NCBI GenBank assembly: GCA_902772715.1
Contig: CACYBT010000197.1
Location: 1-7,991 of the forward strand
DNA: 7,991 nt
DNA from: an uncultured Succinivibrio sp.
GTDB taxonomy: Bacteria > Pseudomonadota > Gammaproteobacteria > Enterobacterales > Succinivibrionaceae
Direction of reading: 5' to 3'
Shown: piece after piece, positions 1-6,405 of the stretch
Position numbering within the stretch: the stretch's first letter is position 1
Layout: the number at the start of each line of letters is the position of its first letter
Made by a program: the position numbers and the translations under genes
The notes under the pieces: generated by a model
Told to the model about the DNA's origin: nothing
The model's database searches: none
Seen by the model: only the letters and a program-made list of their open reading frames with translations

Positions 1-52
1 GTATTCCTGATGATGATTACCTATTTCTAAAGATTATGGATGAATCTAGAAG

Positions 53-502
53 ATGATCCCACAGAAATATTTATTGAACCTTAATTATGTTAAGGCTGCT
101 GAATACTATGGCCAGGCATGTAGCAACAAGGACGGACTAGGTTGTTATAAAGCCGCTGAAATGTATTTGAAAGAATATGCTGGACTAGAAGTCGATTATG
201 AAAAGTCTATGGATTATTATCAAAAGGCCTGTGAACTTTCCATTTCTGCTGGTTGTACCAATCTTGGCATAATGTATGAGGAAGGGAAAGGAGACGATGT
301 TGATTTAGAAATGGCAGCAGCCTACTATGGCCTAGCCTGTAACCTTAAAGATGCCAATGGTTGTTATTATTTAGGAATAGCCTATGAAAAAGGTTTAGGG
401 GTGGAAAAAGAAGAACAAAAATCCAAAGAATTGTATAGAGTTGCATGTAGTTTAGGTCAGACAGATGCGTGTGGCAGTATTATCAATAATACTATTAAGT
501 AA
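53..502 (+). CDS. Sel1-like repeat protein with paired cysteines (Hcp-type), possibly 5'-truncated
   Basis: The 149-residue protein is built of about four Sel1-like (tetratricopeptide-related) repeats of 36-37 residues. Each repeat carries two cysteines separated by seven residues: C23/C31, C60/C68, C96/C104 and C132/C140. That spacing is the hallmark of Helicobacter cysteine-rich (Hcp) proteins, where each pair forms a disulfide linking two helices; those proteins are exported and act in protein-protein contacts. Here there is no signal peptide. The protein starts in the middle of a repeat, and the only purine-rich stretch before the ATG lies directly against it, so the start is weak. Upstream, all three frames are soon closed by stops. 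The gene may therefore be the 3' remnant of a longer exported protein, or a short cytosolic one. The repeat family is clear; the partner and role are unknown. It is separated by 97 bp from the next operon. Confidence 0.7.
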   Translation: MIPQKYLLNLNYVKAAEYYGQACSNKDGLGCYKAAEMYLKEYAGLEVDYEKSMDYYQKACELSISAGCTNLGIMYEEGKGDDVDLEMAAAYYGLACNLKDANGCYYLGIAYEKGLGVEKEEQKSKELYRVACSLGQTDACGSIINNTIK

Positions 503-538
503 TTGTCATTATAATTTCTAATCCTCTTTGTATTGGTA

Positions 539-567
539 TTCAAAGAAATAGTTAACTATGCTAAAAT
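539..567 (+). promoter_or_regulatory. Candidate sigma-70 promoter of the yibN-secB-gpsA operon
   Basis: An extended -10 element, TGCTAAAAT (559-567), lies 17 bp downstream of TTCAAA (539-544), a 4/6 match to the -35 consensus. It sits in the 97-bp gap before the rhodanese gene and would give a leader of roughly 25 nt. The call rests on pattern matching only; the -35 is weak and the region is AT-rich. Confidence 0.35.
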
Positions 568-599
568 CATGCATAAATTTTTTTAAAGAGGGATAAGAA

Positions 600-1064
600 G
601 TGGGAGATTTTTTCTCATCTGTTGATGTTCAGGAACTAATGGCTTTTGCTGAAAGACATACTTTGATGGTTTTTGTCTTTTTTGCTGTGTTGTGTGGTTT
701 AATTTATTTGCAAGTTCGTATCATGCTTGCCAATTTAAAAAAACTGAACATTAATATGGCAAATGTCATGATAAATCATGAAAATGGCATCTATGTTGAT
801 GTAAGACCAGCAAATTTATTTTCGCAAGGACATATTGCAGGTTCAATTAATATAGTTCTTTTGGATGTTAAACAGGGTAAATTACATAGAATTGATTCGT
901 ATAAAGATAAACCAGTGATCATAGTCGGCAAGGATAAAATGGATTCAGACTGTTTTAATGCCGGAGTTTCTTTAAAAAAACAAGGTTATACCAAGGTTTA
1001 TTTATTAGAAGGTGGAATATCACAGTGGGCCATGGAGAATCTTCCATTGTCTACCAAGAATTAG
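600..1064 (+). CDS. yibN: Membrane-anchored rhodanese-like protein, YibN type
   Basis: This is a 154-residue single-pass membrane protein with one rhodanese-like domain. A hydrophobic helix at about residues 21-39 anchors it; the cytoplasmic domain spans about 60-150 and shows the family motifs YVDVRP (65-70), GHIAGSIN (77-84) and VYLLEGGISQW. In catalytic rhodaneses the cysteine follows the strand VIIV; here that position is G110 and the nearest cysteine is C118. E. coli YibN, as I recall it, also has a displaced cysteine, so this seems typical of the subfamily rather than a defect. The substrate is unknown. The GTG start is supported by GAGGG at 588-592, 7 nt upstream, and by the usual short N-terminus before the membrane helix. 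It is first in an operon with secB and gpsA, the gammaproteobacterial arrangement, but without grxC between yibN and secB. Confidence 0.85.
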   Translation: MGDFFSSVDVQELMAFAERHTLMVFVFFAVLCGLIYLQVRIMLANLKKLNINMANVMINHENGIYVDVRPANLFSQGHIAGSINIVLLDVKQGKLHRIDSYKDKPVIIVGKDKMDSDCFNAGVSLKKQGYTKVYLLEGGISQWAMENLPLSTKN

Positions 1065-1094
1065 TTTTTTTAAGTTAAGATAAGGAAAACTGTT

Positions 1095-1604
1095 ATGTCA
1101 GATACACAAAACCAGGCTAATGCTCAGAACCAGGAACAGTCGAATCAGCAAATTTTCGATATTCTGCGTATTTATTCTAAAGATTGTTCTTTAGAAACAC
1201 CAAATGTACCACAGATTTTTCTGAAAGTTGGTGCTGCAAAACCTGAAACAAATTTAGATTTTAATGTAGAAACAAAAGAAATTGGTACTGATAATTACGA
1301 AGTGGACCTAAGATTGACTGTTACCTGCAAATTAGAAGAGCAGGTTGCTTTTATTTGCGAGGTGCATCAGGCCGGTGTTTTTCTTGTAAAGAATTTTGAT
1401 GAGGCTACCAAGAAATATGTTCTTGAGGCAGTAGGTGCTAATATTCTGTTCCCTTATGCAAGAGAACATATATCAAGTATGACAATGAGAGCTACTTTCC
1501 CTCCTCTGAACCTGAATCCAATTAATTTTGAGGCTATTTACCGTGCACGTATGGCTGAGGCTCAGAAGCAGGCTGAAAAGGCCGGTAATTCAGCAGCAGA
1601 ATAG
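1095..1604 (+). CDS. secB: Protein-export chaperone SecB
   Basis: SecB is a cytosolic homotetrameric chaperone that keeps preproteins unfolded and hands them to SecA at the Sec translocon. The 169-residue protein aligns with E. coli SecB (155 residues) nearly throughout: the N-terminal strand (QIFDILRIYSKDCSLETPN), the central VAFICEVHQAGVF strand, and the highly conserved ANILFPYAREHISSM and FPPLNLNPINFEAIY segments. The first 18 residues are rich in Gln and Asn and are longer than usual. The C-terminal tail is Ala/Glu/Lys-rich (AEAQKQAEKAG), in place of the short acidic tail of E. coli SecB that contacts SecA. The ATG is preceded by AAGGAAA (1082-1088) at good spacing. The gene lies 30 bp after yibN and 18 bp before gpsA, so co-transcription is likely. 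Confidence 0.97.
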   Translation: MSDTQNQANAQNQEQSNQQIFDILRIYSKDCSLETPNVPQIFLKVGAAKPETNLDFNVETKEIGTDNYEVDLRLTVTCKLEEQVAFICEVHQAGVFLVKNFDEATKKYVLEAVGANILFPYAREHISSMTMRATFPPLNLNPINFEAIYRARMAEAQKQAEKAGNSAAE

Positions 1605-1622
1605 AGGATTAAATTTGGCTGC

Positions 1623-2627
1623 ATGTCTAAATATCTATATTCTTTAGGTGTTATTGGAGCCGGTTCCTACGGAACGGCTCTGGCTCAGTCTACTGCATCG
1701 AAGAAAATTCCAGTACTTTTATGTTGCAGAAATCAGGATACGGCAAACAGACTTAAGCGTGACAGAGAAAATACCAAATATTTGCCTGGAATTAAGTTTG
1801 AGCCAAGTCTTGAGGTTACTTCTGATTTATCACATCTTATGGATTGCTGTAAGACTGTCCTTATAGTAGTTCCCTCACATGTATTCGCTTCTATTTTATA
1901 CGATATAAAACCTTTTTTGACATCAGAGCATCGTGTTGCATGGGCGACAAAAGGTATGGATCTTAAATCAGGTAAACTTCTAAGTGAGGTTGCCACTGAT
2001 ATTTTAGGAAATACTGTTGCTATGGCATCTTTGTCGGGACCAACTTTTGCTAGTGAATTGGCCAAATGTATGCCAACTGCCATTGCTACGAGCGGGACAG
2101 ATGAGGAATTTATTCATGAGATCATTGATCTCCTGCATACAAAAACCTTCAGAATTTATGAAAGTCATGATTTGATAGGTATGCAACTTGGTGGTGTTAT
2201 AAAAAATGTCATCGCTATTGGAGCAGGTTTATCTGATGGTTTAGGCTTTGGCGCTAATGCTCGGACAGCCCTCATTACTCGTGGACTTGCTGAAATGACA
2301 AGATTGGGTGTGGCATATGGAGCAACTGAACGGTCTTTCATGGGATTATCAGGGCTTGGCGATTTAATACTAACGTGTACTGATAATCAATCACGTAATC
2401 GTCGTTTTGGATTTCTTATGGGACAAGGATATAAGCCATATGAGGCATTGGATAAAATAGGTCAGGTTGTTGAAGGCTATCTGATGAGCAAGGCAGTAAA
2501 ACAGTTTTCTGAAAAGCTGGGAGTACAGATGCCCATTTGCGACGAAGTTTATGAAATTATTTATAACGGCAAATCTGGGGCTGATGCTGCTCTCTCACTT
2601 TTAGGCAGATCTTTGAAGGCCGAATAG
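1623..2627 (+). CDS. gpsA: Glycerol-3-phosphate dehydrogenase [NAD(P)+]
   Basis: GpsA is the cytosolic enzyme that reduces dihydroxyacetone phosphate to sn-glycerol 3-phosphate for phospholipid synthesis. The 334-residue protein has the normal family length and all diagnostic motifs: the Rossmann loop GAGSYGTA (12-19), WATKG with K110, SGPTFASELA (138-147), the catalytic lysine region GGVIKNVIAIG (K194), GLSGLGDLILTCT (241-253), SRNRRFG (257-263) and VVEGY (282-286). The start is chosen at ATG 1623 because it places the GAGSYG loop at the usual position. The only Shine-Dalgarno-like sequence, AGAGGA (1603-1608), overlaps the secB stop codon and lies 14 nt upstream, longer than normal, which suggests translational coupling to secB. 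E. coli has cysE next; here a 1.28-kb stretch without intact genes follows. Confidence 0.98.
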   Translation: MSKYLYSLGVIGAGSYGTALAQSTASKKIPVLLCCRNQDTANRLKRDRENTKYLPGIKFEPSLEVTSDLSHLMDCCKTVLIVVPSHVFASILYDIKPFLTSEHRVAWATKGMDLKSGKLLSEVATDILGNTVAMASLSGPTFASELAKCMPTAIATSGTDEEFIHEIIDLLHTKTFRIYESHDLIGMQLGGVIKNVIAIGAGLSDGLGFGANARTALITRGLAEMTRLGVAYGATERSFMGLSGLGDLILTCTDNQSRNRRFGFLMGQGYKPYEALDKIGQVVEGYLMSKAVKQFSEKLGVQMPICDEVYEIIYNGKSGADAALSLLGRSLKAE

Positions 2628-2678
2628 CTAGATTAAAGAGAATACAGTAAAACCTTCACAATATTTCGCTCTATACTT

Positions 2679-3500
2679 CTAGAATACTTTTTTAGGTGAA
2701 ACTGTAGACTTTCTAGGCCAAAGACTTGGATTTTTGAGTTTTATCAAATTAGGAACGATAGATTTATATTTATGACCTCTTTGGAGTAGGTGTCAGTATA
2801 GACATGAAGTTCACAAACTCAATGCTAATCACAACAAAATTATCTTGAAATCTGGTTCTAACCATAATCGTAGTCAGACTCTAAAATCCCTAGACCAAAC
2901 ATATCTTTTTTTGCTAATGTCTATCGCTAGCTAAGTGGTCATCTCGCGCCAACAAAGTGGACGCTAAGTCGTTAAATTTCTCCAAATCAAATTTATCTTG
3001 AAGCCTCACTTTCGTAAGGAAATTTTAGAAAAGAAAATTGATCTATTCTAGATAAAACTCGTTGAAATGAGAATGGACTTAAAACTCACAGCAACTTTTG
3101 CTCCGTGTGGTTCCTTTATCTGCAACAATAATGCCACTATCTATGTCGAGACTTCAGGTAAAAACCTGTATTTTTGACCTAGGCTAAAAAACCAAATCTC
3201 TGCTACTTGTAAGAAGTAGCCAACGGTAGGATCTAAGATAGAAAAGATGGGGTATACTAGGGACAAAATATAATATCAGAATTTACTCTAGGGACAAAAT
3301 TTGGTAACAATTCATGGACATTTTTAGAGGTCAGTAACATCTGATATCGACAAAATTATGGAGGCTTTTAATCTAACCCTCTTCCAAACTTGGCTAGCGC
3401 TTTTCAGCTATGTGACTGCCTAAAAATTAGAGGTTGATACCAGCACCTGATAGGATCCACCAATTCAACCATACAGGCTGCATATTCTCAGAAGTAAAAA
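2679..3500 (-). pseudogene. Decayed DDE transposase remnant (IS4/IS1634-like), minus strand
   Basis: No intact gene is present between gpsA and nfuA, but the minus strand here reads in pieces like an old DDE transposase. Reading 5' to 3' on that strand: a piece near 3420-3340 (HIAEK...PSLEEG...NFVDI, with stops); an open stretch 3275-3144 ending in QKYRFLP; DIDSGIIVADKG (3147-3112), which resembles the segment around the second catalytic aspartate (DRG/DKG) of IS4-type enzymes; EFVNFMSIL (2820-2794) in the same frame; and, after a frameshift, a 33-codon open tail (2780-2682) ending at a TAG at 2681-2679. At least two frame changes and several stops separate the pieces. No clear terminal inverted repeats or target duplication were found. 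The family is assigned by recall of motifs, so this is moderate evidence; the outer limits are approximate. Confidence 0.5.
3257..3300. repeat. 13-bp direct repeat, CTAGGGACAAAAT
   Basis: CTAGGGACAAAAT occurs at 3257-3269 and again, identical, at 3288-3300, with start points 31 bp apart. It lies inside the decayed transposase region. It may be a small tandem duplication that arose during decay, possibly one of the events that disrupted the reading frame. No function is apparent. Confidence 0.6.
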
Positions 3501-3532
3501 AGTTAGCAACAACAAAATTGAAAAAAAATCAT

Positions 3533-3560
3533 AGCCTGTCACAGTGCTGACGGGCTTTTT
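3533..3560 (+). terminator. Rho-independent terminator, plus strand
   Basis: AGCCTGTCA (3533-3541) pairs with TGACGGGCT (3548-3556) as a 9-bp stem with one G-U pair and a 6-nt loop. It is followed by TTTTT and preceded by an A-run, so some activity on the minus strand is possible. No intact plus-strand gene ends nearby: gpsA stops 905 bp upstream. It may be the former gpsA operon terminator, pushed away by the inserted element, or the end of an unrecognised transcript. Confidence 0.7.
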
Positions 3561-3607
3561 CGTATAATTAGGTCATAAATGCTGGTCAGGTAAAATAAGG
3601 AGAGTTT

Positions 3608-3694
3608 GTGCTGGCATTAATACAGTTGTTAAGTAATATTGATAGCATATCGGTTTCTTTCATCATCGTATGCTTGAGGACTGATAACTCCTAA
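3608..3694 (+). CDS. Possible 28-residue small hydrophobic ORF
   Basis: A GTG at 3608 is preceded by AAGGAGAG (3597-3604), the best Shine-Dalgarno sequence in the gap between gpsA and nfuA; the core AAGGAG ends 5 nt before the GTG. The 28 codons encode MLALIQLLSNIDSIS followed by VSFIIVCLRTDNS, mildly hydrophobic in the middle. A perfect -10 hexamer, TATAAT (3563-3568), lies upstream without a convincing -35. It could be a true small protein, or the start of a gene now lost by truncation, since nothing readable follows it. I do not recognise the sequence. Confidence 0.25.
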   Translation: MLALIQLLSNIDSISVSFIIVCLRTDNS

Positions 3695-3851
3695 GTATAT
3701 TTCATTTTGGGCTTGTAAGAGAAAACGGATAAGTCATTAACCGTACCGTTATTTTGCTTGAGATTGTTATCAATTACAAAATGATGTTCTGTGTTTGATC
3801 CTGTGGATGCTTTAGTACTGTGTTATATAATATATAGTTAAGTTTTATAGC
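3695..3851. other. Intergenic stretch without recognisable features
   Basis: Between the possible small ORF and the nfuA terminator the sequence has stops in all frames on both strands and no tRNA-like or repeat structure that I can see. A short inverted pair, AACGG/CCGTT (about 3724-3750), is too small to interpret. Together with the decayed element upstream, this makes 2628-3905 a gene-poor stretch. Confidence 0.5.
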
Positions 3852-3883
3852 AAAAAAATACCTCTTGTTTCGTAGAGGTATTT
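3852..3883 (-). terminator. Rho-independent terminator of nfuA
   Basis: On the minus strand AAATACCTCT (3883-3874) pairs with AGAGGTATTT (3865-3856) as a perfect 10-bp stem with an 8-nt loop, continued by further Ts down to 3852. It begins 22 bp after the nfuA stop codon, which makes nfuA a gene with its own transcript end. Confidence 0.85.
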
Positions 3884-3905
3884 ACGTTTGATAAAACAAT
3901 AAGTC

Positions 3906-4496
3906 TTACCCATATGTCGCATCTGTAATTTCGTGTTCAGTTACATCAACAACATCTTTTATTTGACCGGGAAACGCTTGATTCAACTGTGTCTGAATCC
4001 CCTCTTTCAAAGTTATTCCAACCATGGAACAACCTAGACATCCACCGGCAAATTTTACTTTAACAACCCCATCATCTGTAACATCAACTAAAGTGACTGA
4101 ACCTCCATGCTCAGCAAGAGAAGGACTGACAGTTGAGTCAATGAAACGTTTAAGTTTATCAAACAGAGATGCATCTGGAGGTAAATCCTGTTTATTAAGA
4201 TTTGGTGCGTGAAATGTCAGTAAATCCTCTCCTTCATCATTAGTGCCAAGGTCGATTACTGAACCATCTAGGTATTCACTTACTGATGAATCGATAACTA
4301 TTTCAAATCCCTTCATTTGAAAATGTTCATCATTAGGAGTGATGTATTCTTTTGGACAGTACATAATCCCGCATTGGACACCAGGTGTCCCGACGTTTGT
4401 TGCAGAAAGTCTAATGGCTAGACCTTCCATATTCTGTTTGTTAATGATTTTCAAAAAATATTCTTGTGCTTTATCGCTGACACTAATTTTACTCAT
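3906..4496 (-). CDS. nfuA: Fe-S biogenesis protein NfuA
   Basis: NfuA is a cytosolic Fe-S carrier that delivers [4Fe-4S] clusters to client enzymes, with a role under oxidative stress or iron limitation. The 196-residue protein has both domains of the gammaproteobacterial type (E. coli 191 residues): an N-terminal degenerate A-type-carrier domain (about 1-100, with GTPGVQCGIMYCP at 36-48) and a C-terminal Nfu domain. The Nfu domain contains LAEHGGSVTLVDVTDDG (127-143) and the cluster-binding C153-x-x-C156 in AGGCLGCSM, then VGITLKEGIQTQL. Nothing essential is missing. The ATG has only a weak GGAAA-type ribosome binding site. The gene stands alone on the minus strand, divergent from pckA across 243 bp and closed by its own terminator. 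E. coli gntX/comF, its usual neighbour there, is absent. Confidence 0.96.
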   Translation of the reverse strand: MSKISVSDKAQEYFLKIINKQNMEGLAIRLSATNVGTPGVQCGIMYCPKEYITPNDEHFQMKGFEIVIDSSVSEYLDGSVIDLGTNDEGEDLLTFHAPNLNKQDLPPDASLFDKLKRFIDSTVSPSLAEHGGSVTLVDVTDDGVVKVKFAGGCLGCSMVGITLKEGIQTQLNQAFPGQIKDVVDVTEHEITDATYG

Positions 4497-4572
4497 AATA
4501 TTTCCAAATATATGTTGCTAATATTTGATGTTTTACCGAATTAAACATTGATTTAAGCAATAGCAAACTTAA

Positions 4573-4578
4573 ATTATA
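4573..4578 (-). promoter_or_regulatory. Candidate -10 box of nfuA
   Basis: On the minus strand a perfect TATAAT lies 76 bp upstream of the nfuA start codon. The sequence where the -35 should lie is a run of A with no good match. I saw no clear IscR-type operator. The call is weak in an AT-rich region. Confidence 0.3.
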
Positions 4579-4659
4579 CAAGAAAAATTAAACAGTTTTT
4601 ATTGGAAAAAAAATCAAATAAAAAAAAAAGACACTAAACGAGATTATTTTTTAAAAATT

Positions 4660-4675
4660 ATGCACAAGAGTGCAT
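4660..4675. promoter_or_regulatory. Palindrome ATGCAC-N4-GTGCAT over the pckA -35 box
   Basis: A perfect 6-bp inverted repeat with a 4-bp centre covers the proposed -35 element of pckA. Such a position suits a repressor operator or an activator site touching RNA polymerase. It does not match the CRP consensus (TGTGA-N6-TCACA) or the NtrC site, and the cognate regulator is not apparent. Chance occurrence of a 12-base palindrome in this region cannot be excluded. Confidence 0.3.
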
Positions 4676-4689
4676 TTTACTGATAAAAT
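4661..4689 (+). promoter_or_regulatory. Candidate pckA promoter with extended -10
   Basis: TGCACA (4661-4666, 4/6 match to the -35 consensus) is followed after 17 bp by TAAAAT (4684-4689), which carries the extended motif TGA before it. The start of transcription would be near 4696, giving a leader of about 44 nt before the ATG at 4740. A-tracts at 4604-4629 could act as an UP element. The same TGnTAAAAT form occurs before yibN. Confidence 0.45.
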
Positions 4690-4706
4690 CATAAACGCAA
4701 ATATCA

Positions 4707-4720
4707 TGAGTGTTTACTCA
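4707..4720 (+). promoter_or_regulatory. Small hairpin in the pckA leader
   Basis: TGAGT (4707-4711) and ACTCA (4716-4720) form a 5-bp stem with a GTTT loop in the predicted 5' leader, 10 nt before the ribosome binding site. It overlaps the GTG at 4710, which argues against that codon being used as a start. It may stabilise the leader or be incidental. Confidence 0.25.
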
Positions 4721-4739
4721 AATTAACGTGGAGAAAAAA

Positions 4740-6341
4740 ATGAGCTTGGAGCTTGATTTATCAAAATATGGTATCAGTGGTGCCGCTGAAATTGTTCATA
4801 ATCCTTCATACGAGGAACTTTACGCTGAAGAAACCAAGGCTAATCTTGAAGGATATGATAAAGGCCAGAAAACTGAGCTAGACGCTGTAAATGTAATGAC
4901 CGGTGTTTACACTGGACGTTCCCCTAAAGATAAATTCATTGTCAAAGACTCAACTTCAGAAGCCAATTTCTGGTGGACTACTGATGAGTTCAAGAATGAC
5001 AATAAGCCTTTATCTACCGAATCTTGGAACGAATTAAAGAAATTAGCAGCATCCGAGTTATCAAACAAGAAACTTTACGTTGTTGATGGATTCTGTGGTG
5101 CCAACAAAGATACTCGCATGGCTATCAGATTTGTTGTTGAAGTTGCATGGCAGGCTCATTTCGTTACCAACATGTTTATTCGTCCAACAGCAGAAGAATT
5201 AGACAACTTTAAGCCAGATTTTGTTGTTTTGAATGCATCTAAGGCCAAAGTTTCAAATTACAAAGAGTTAGGTTTAAATTCTGAGACTGCAGTTGTCTTC
5301 AACTTAACCGAGCGTATGCAGTTAATTTTGAATACATGGTACGGTGGTGAGATGAAGAAAGGTATGTTCTCAATGATGAACTACTACTTGCCATTGAAAG
5401 GTATTGCTGCAATGCACTGCTCCGCCAACACAGATATGAACCATGAAAATACTGCTATCTTCTTTGGTCTGTCTGGAACTGGTAAAACCACACTGTCTAC
5501 AGATCCAAAGCGCTTGTTGATTGGTGATGACGAGCATGGCTGGGATGATGATGGTGTCTTTAACTTCGAAGGTGGTTGCTACGCTAAAGTTATCAATCTA
5601 TCTAAGGAAAATGAGCCAGACATCTGGAACGCTATTAAACGTAATGCTCTTTTAGAGAACGTAACTGTTGATGCAAACGGTAAGATTGATTTTGCAGACA
5701 AGTCTGTAACTGAAAATACTCGTGTTTCATATCCAATTAATCATATTACTAATATTGTTAAACCAATATCCAAGGGACCTGCTGCTAAGCGTGTAATCTT
5801 CTTATCTGCTGATGCATTTGGCGTATTACCTCCAGTATCAATTCTTGATGAAGGTCAGACCCAGTACTACTTCCTTTCTGGCTTTACTGCAAAATTAGCT
5901 GGTACTGAGCGTGGTATTACTGAGCCTACTCCAACCTTCTCATCATGTTTCGGTGCTGCATTCTTATCTCTGCCACCAACTAAGTATGCTGAAGTTTTGG
6001 TTGAGCGTATGAAGAAATCAGGTGCAAAGGCCTATTTAGTGAATACTGGTTGGAATGGTACTGGTAAACGTATTTCCATTAAGGATACTCGCGGTATTAT
6101 CGATGCTATCTTAGATGGTTCTATTGATAAGGCTGATACAAAGACTATTCCACTGTTTTCCTTTAAAGTTCCAACATCTTTGCCAGGTGTTGATCCTCAT
6201 ATTCTGGATCCTCGTGATACATATGAAGATAAATCTGCATGGGATACCAAGGCAAAAGATCTTGCAGATAGATTTATCAAGAACTTTGGTAAGTTTGCTA
6301 AGTTAAATCCTGAGTTAGTGAAATCAGGTCCACAGTTATAA
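4740..6341 (+). CDS. pckA: Phosphoenolpyruvate carboxykinase (ATP)
   Basis: This enzyme interconverts oxaloacetate and PEP with ATP/ADP and CO2. In succinate-forming Succinivibrionaceae it works mainly in the carboxylating direction, fixing CO2 onto PEP and yielding ATP. The start is set at ATG 4740, not the in-frame GTG at 4710, because GGAG (4730-4733) is correctly placed 6 nt before it and the resulting 533 residues match the A. succiniciproducens enzyme (532 by memory). Visible motifs are TGRSPKDKFIV (58-68, with R60), YGGEMKKGMFSMMN (201-214, metal-ligand K207), the region with H226 (MHCSAN), the P-loop GLSGTGKTT (243-251), the D263 region (IGDDEHGWDDDGVF) and EPTPTFSSCFGAAF (395-408). 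The length and all catalytic segments are intact. The codon choice looks like that of a highly expressed gene. It is divergent from nfuA and ends at a strong terminator before greB. Confidence 0.98.
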   Translation: MSLELDLSKYGISGAAEIVHNPSYEELYAEETKANLEGYDKGQKTELDAVNVMTGVYTGRSPKDKFIVKDSTSEANFWWTTDEFKNDNKPLSTESWNELKKLAASELSNKKLYVVDGFCGANKDTRMAIRFVVEVAWQAHFVTNMFIRPTAEELDNFKPDFVVLNASKAKVSNYKELGLNSETAVVFNLTERMQLILNTWYGGEMKKGMFSMMNYYLPLKGIAAMHCSANTDMNHENTAIFFGLSGTGKTTLSTDPKRLLIGDDEHGWDDDGVFNFEGGCYAKVINLSKENEPDIWNAIKRNALLENVTVDANGKIDFADKSVTENTRVSYPINHITNIVKPISKGPAAKRVIFLSADAFGVLPPVSILDEGQTQYYFLSGFTAKLAGTERGITEPTPTFSSCFGAAFLSLPPTKYAEVLVERMKKSGAKAYLVNTGWNGTGKRISIKDTRGIIDAILDGSIDKADTKTIPLFSFKVPTSLPGVDPHILDPRDTYEDKSAWDTKAKDLADRFIKNFGKFAKLNPELVKSGPQL

Positions 6342-6374
6342 TTTTAAGTTTAACTGTTTAAACAAGAGTATATT

Positions 6375-6405
6375 AACCCGGTTGTAGAGCCGGGTTTTAT
6401 TTTTT
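6375..6405 (+). terminator. Rho-independent terminator between pckA and greB
   Basis: AACCCGG (6375-6381) pairs with CCGGGTT (6390-6396) around an 8-nt loop, followed by TTTTATTTTTT-type sequence to 6405. It ends pckA transcripts. The T-tract runs straight into the greB ribosome binding site (6406-6412), so greB must depend on read-through or on a promoter inside the 33-bp stretch between the pckA stop and this stem; I see only a weak TATATT (6369-6374) there. Confidence 0.85.

Noticed and set aside
1648..2186. Open frames on both strands inside gpsA (plus 1648-1866; minus 1733-2083 and 2004-2186)
   Set aside because: They lie wholly or mostly within the clearly coding gpsA frame, have no recognisable motifs and no ribosome binding sites; they are shadow frames.
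2928..2970. Repeated GCTAAGT and AGTGG motifs as IS21-like terminal repeats
   Set aside because: There are only two short copies, no matching partner at the other side of the region and no istA/istB-like fragments; they lie within the remnant rather than at its ends.
3155..3174. CAGGT/ACCTG hairpin followed by TATTTTT as a terminator
   Set aside because: The stem is only 5 bp with a 4-nt loop, inside a decayed region and with no gene upstream; too weak to call.
3067..3177. Plus-strand 36-codon open stretch (starting MRMDLKLTATF) in the gpsA-nfuA gap
   Set aside because: It has no ribosome binding site and its frame is closed on both sides by many stops at near-random density. The opposite strand over the same bases reads IIVADKG, which fits a transposase better.
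3202..3220. GCTACTT/AAGTAGC hairpin as part of a structured RNA
   Set aside because: It is a single 7-bp stem with no T-tract and no neighbouring helices or known RNA motifs; compatible with chance in a decayed region.
4024..4521. Plus-strand open frames opposite nfuA (4024-4212, 4339-4521)
   Set aside because: nfuA on the minus strand is unambiguous end to end; these antisense frames show no domain or start signal.
4710..4739. GTG at 4710 as the pckA start, adding ten residues
   Set aside because: The added residues are not part of the known enzyme, the GTG lies in a small hairpin without a ribosome binding site, and ATG 4740 has a well-placed GGAG and gives the family length.
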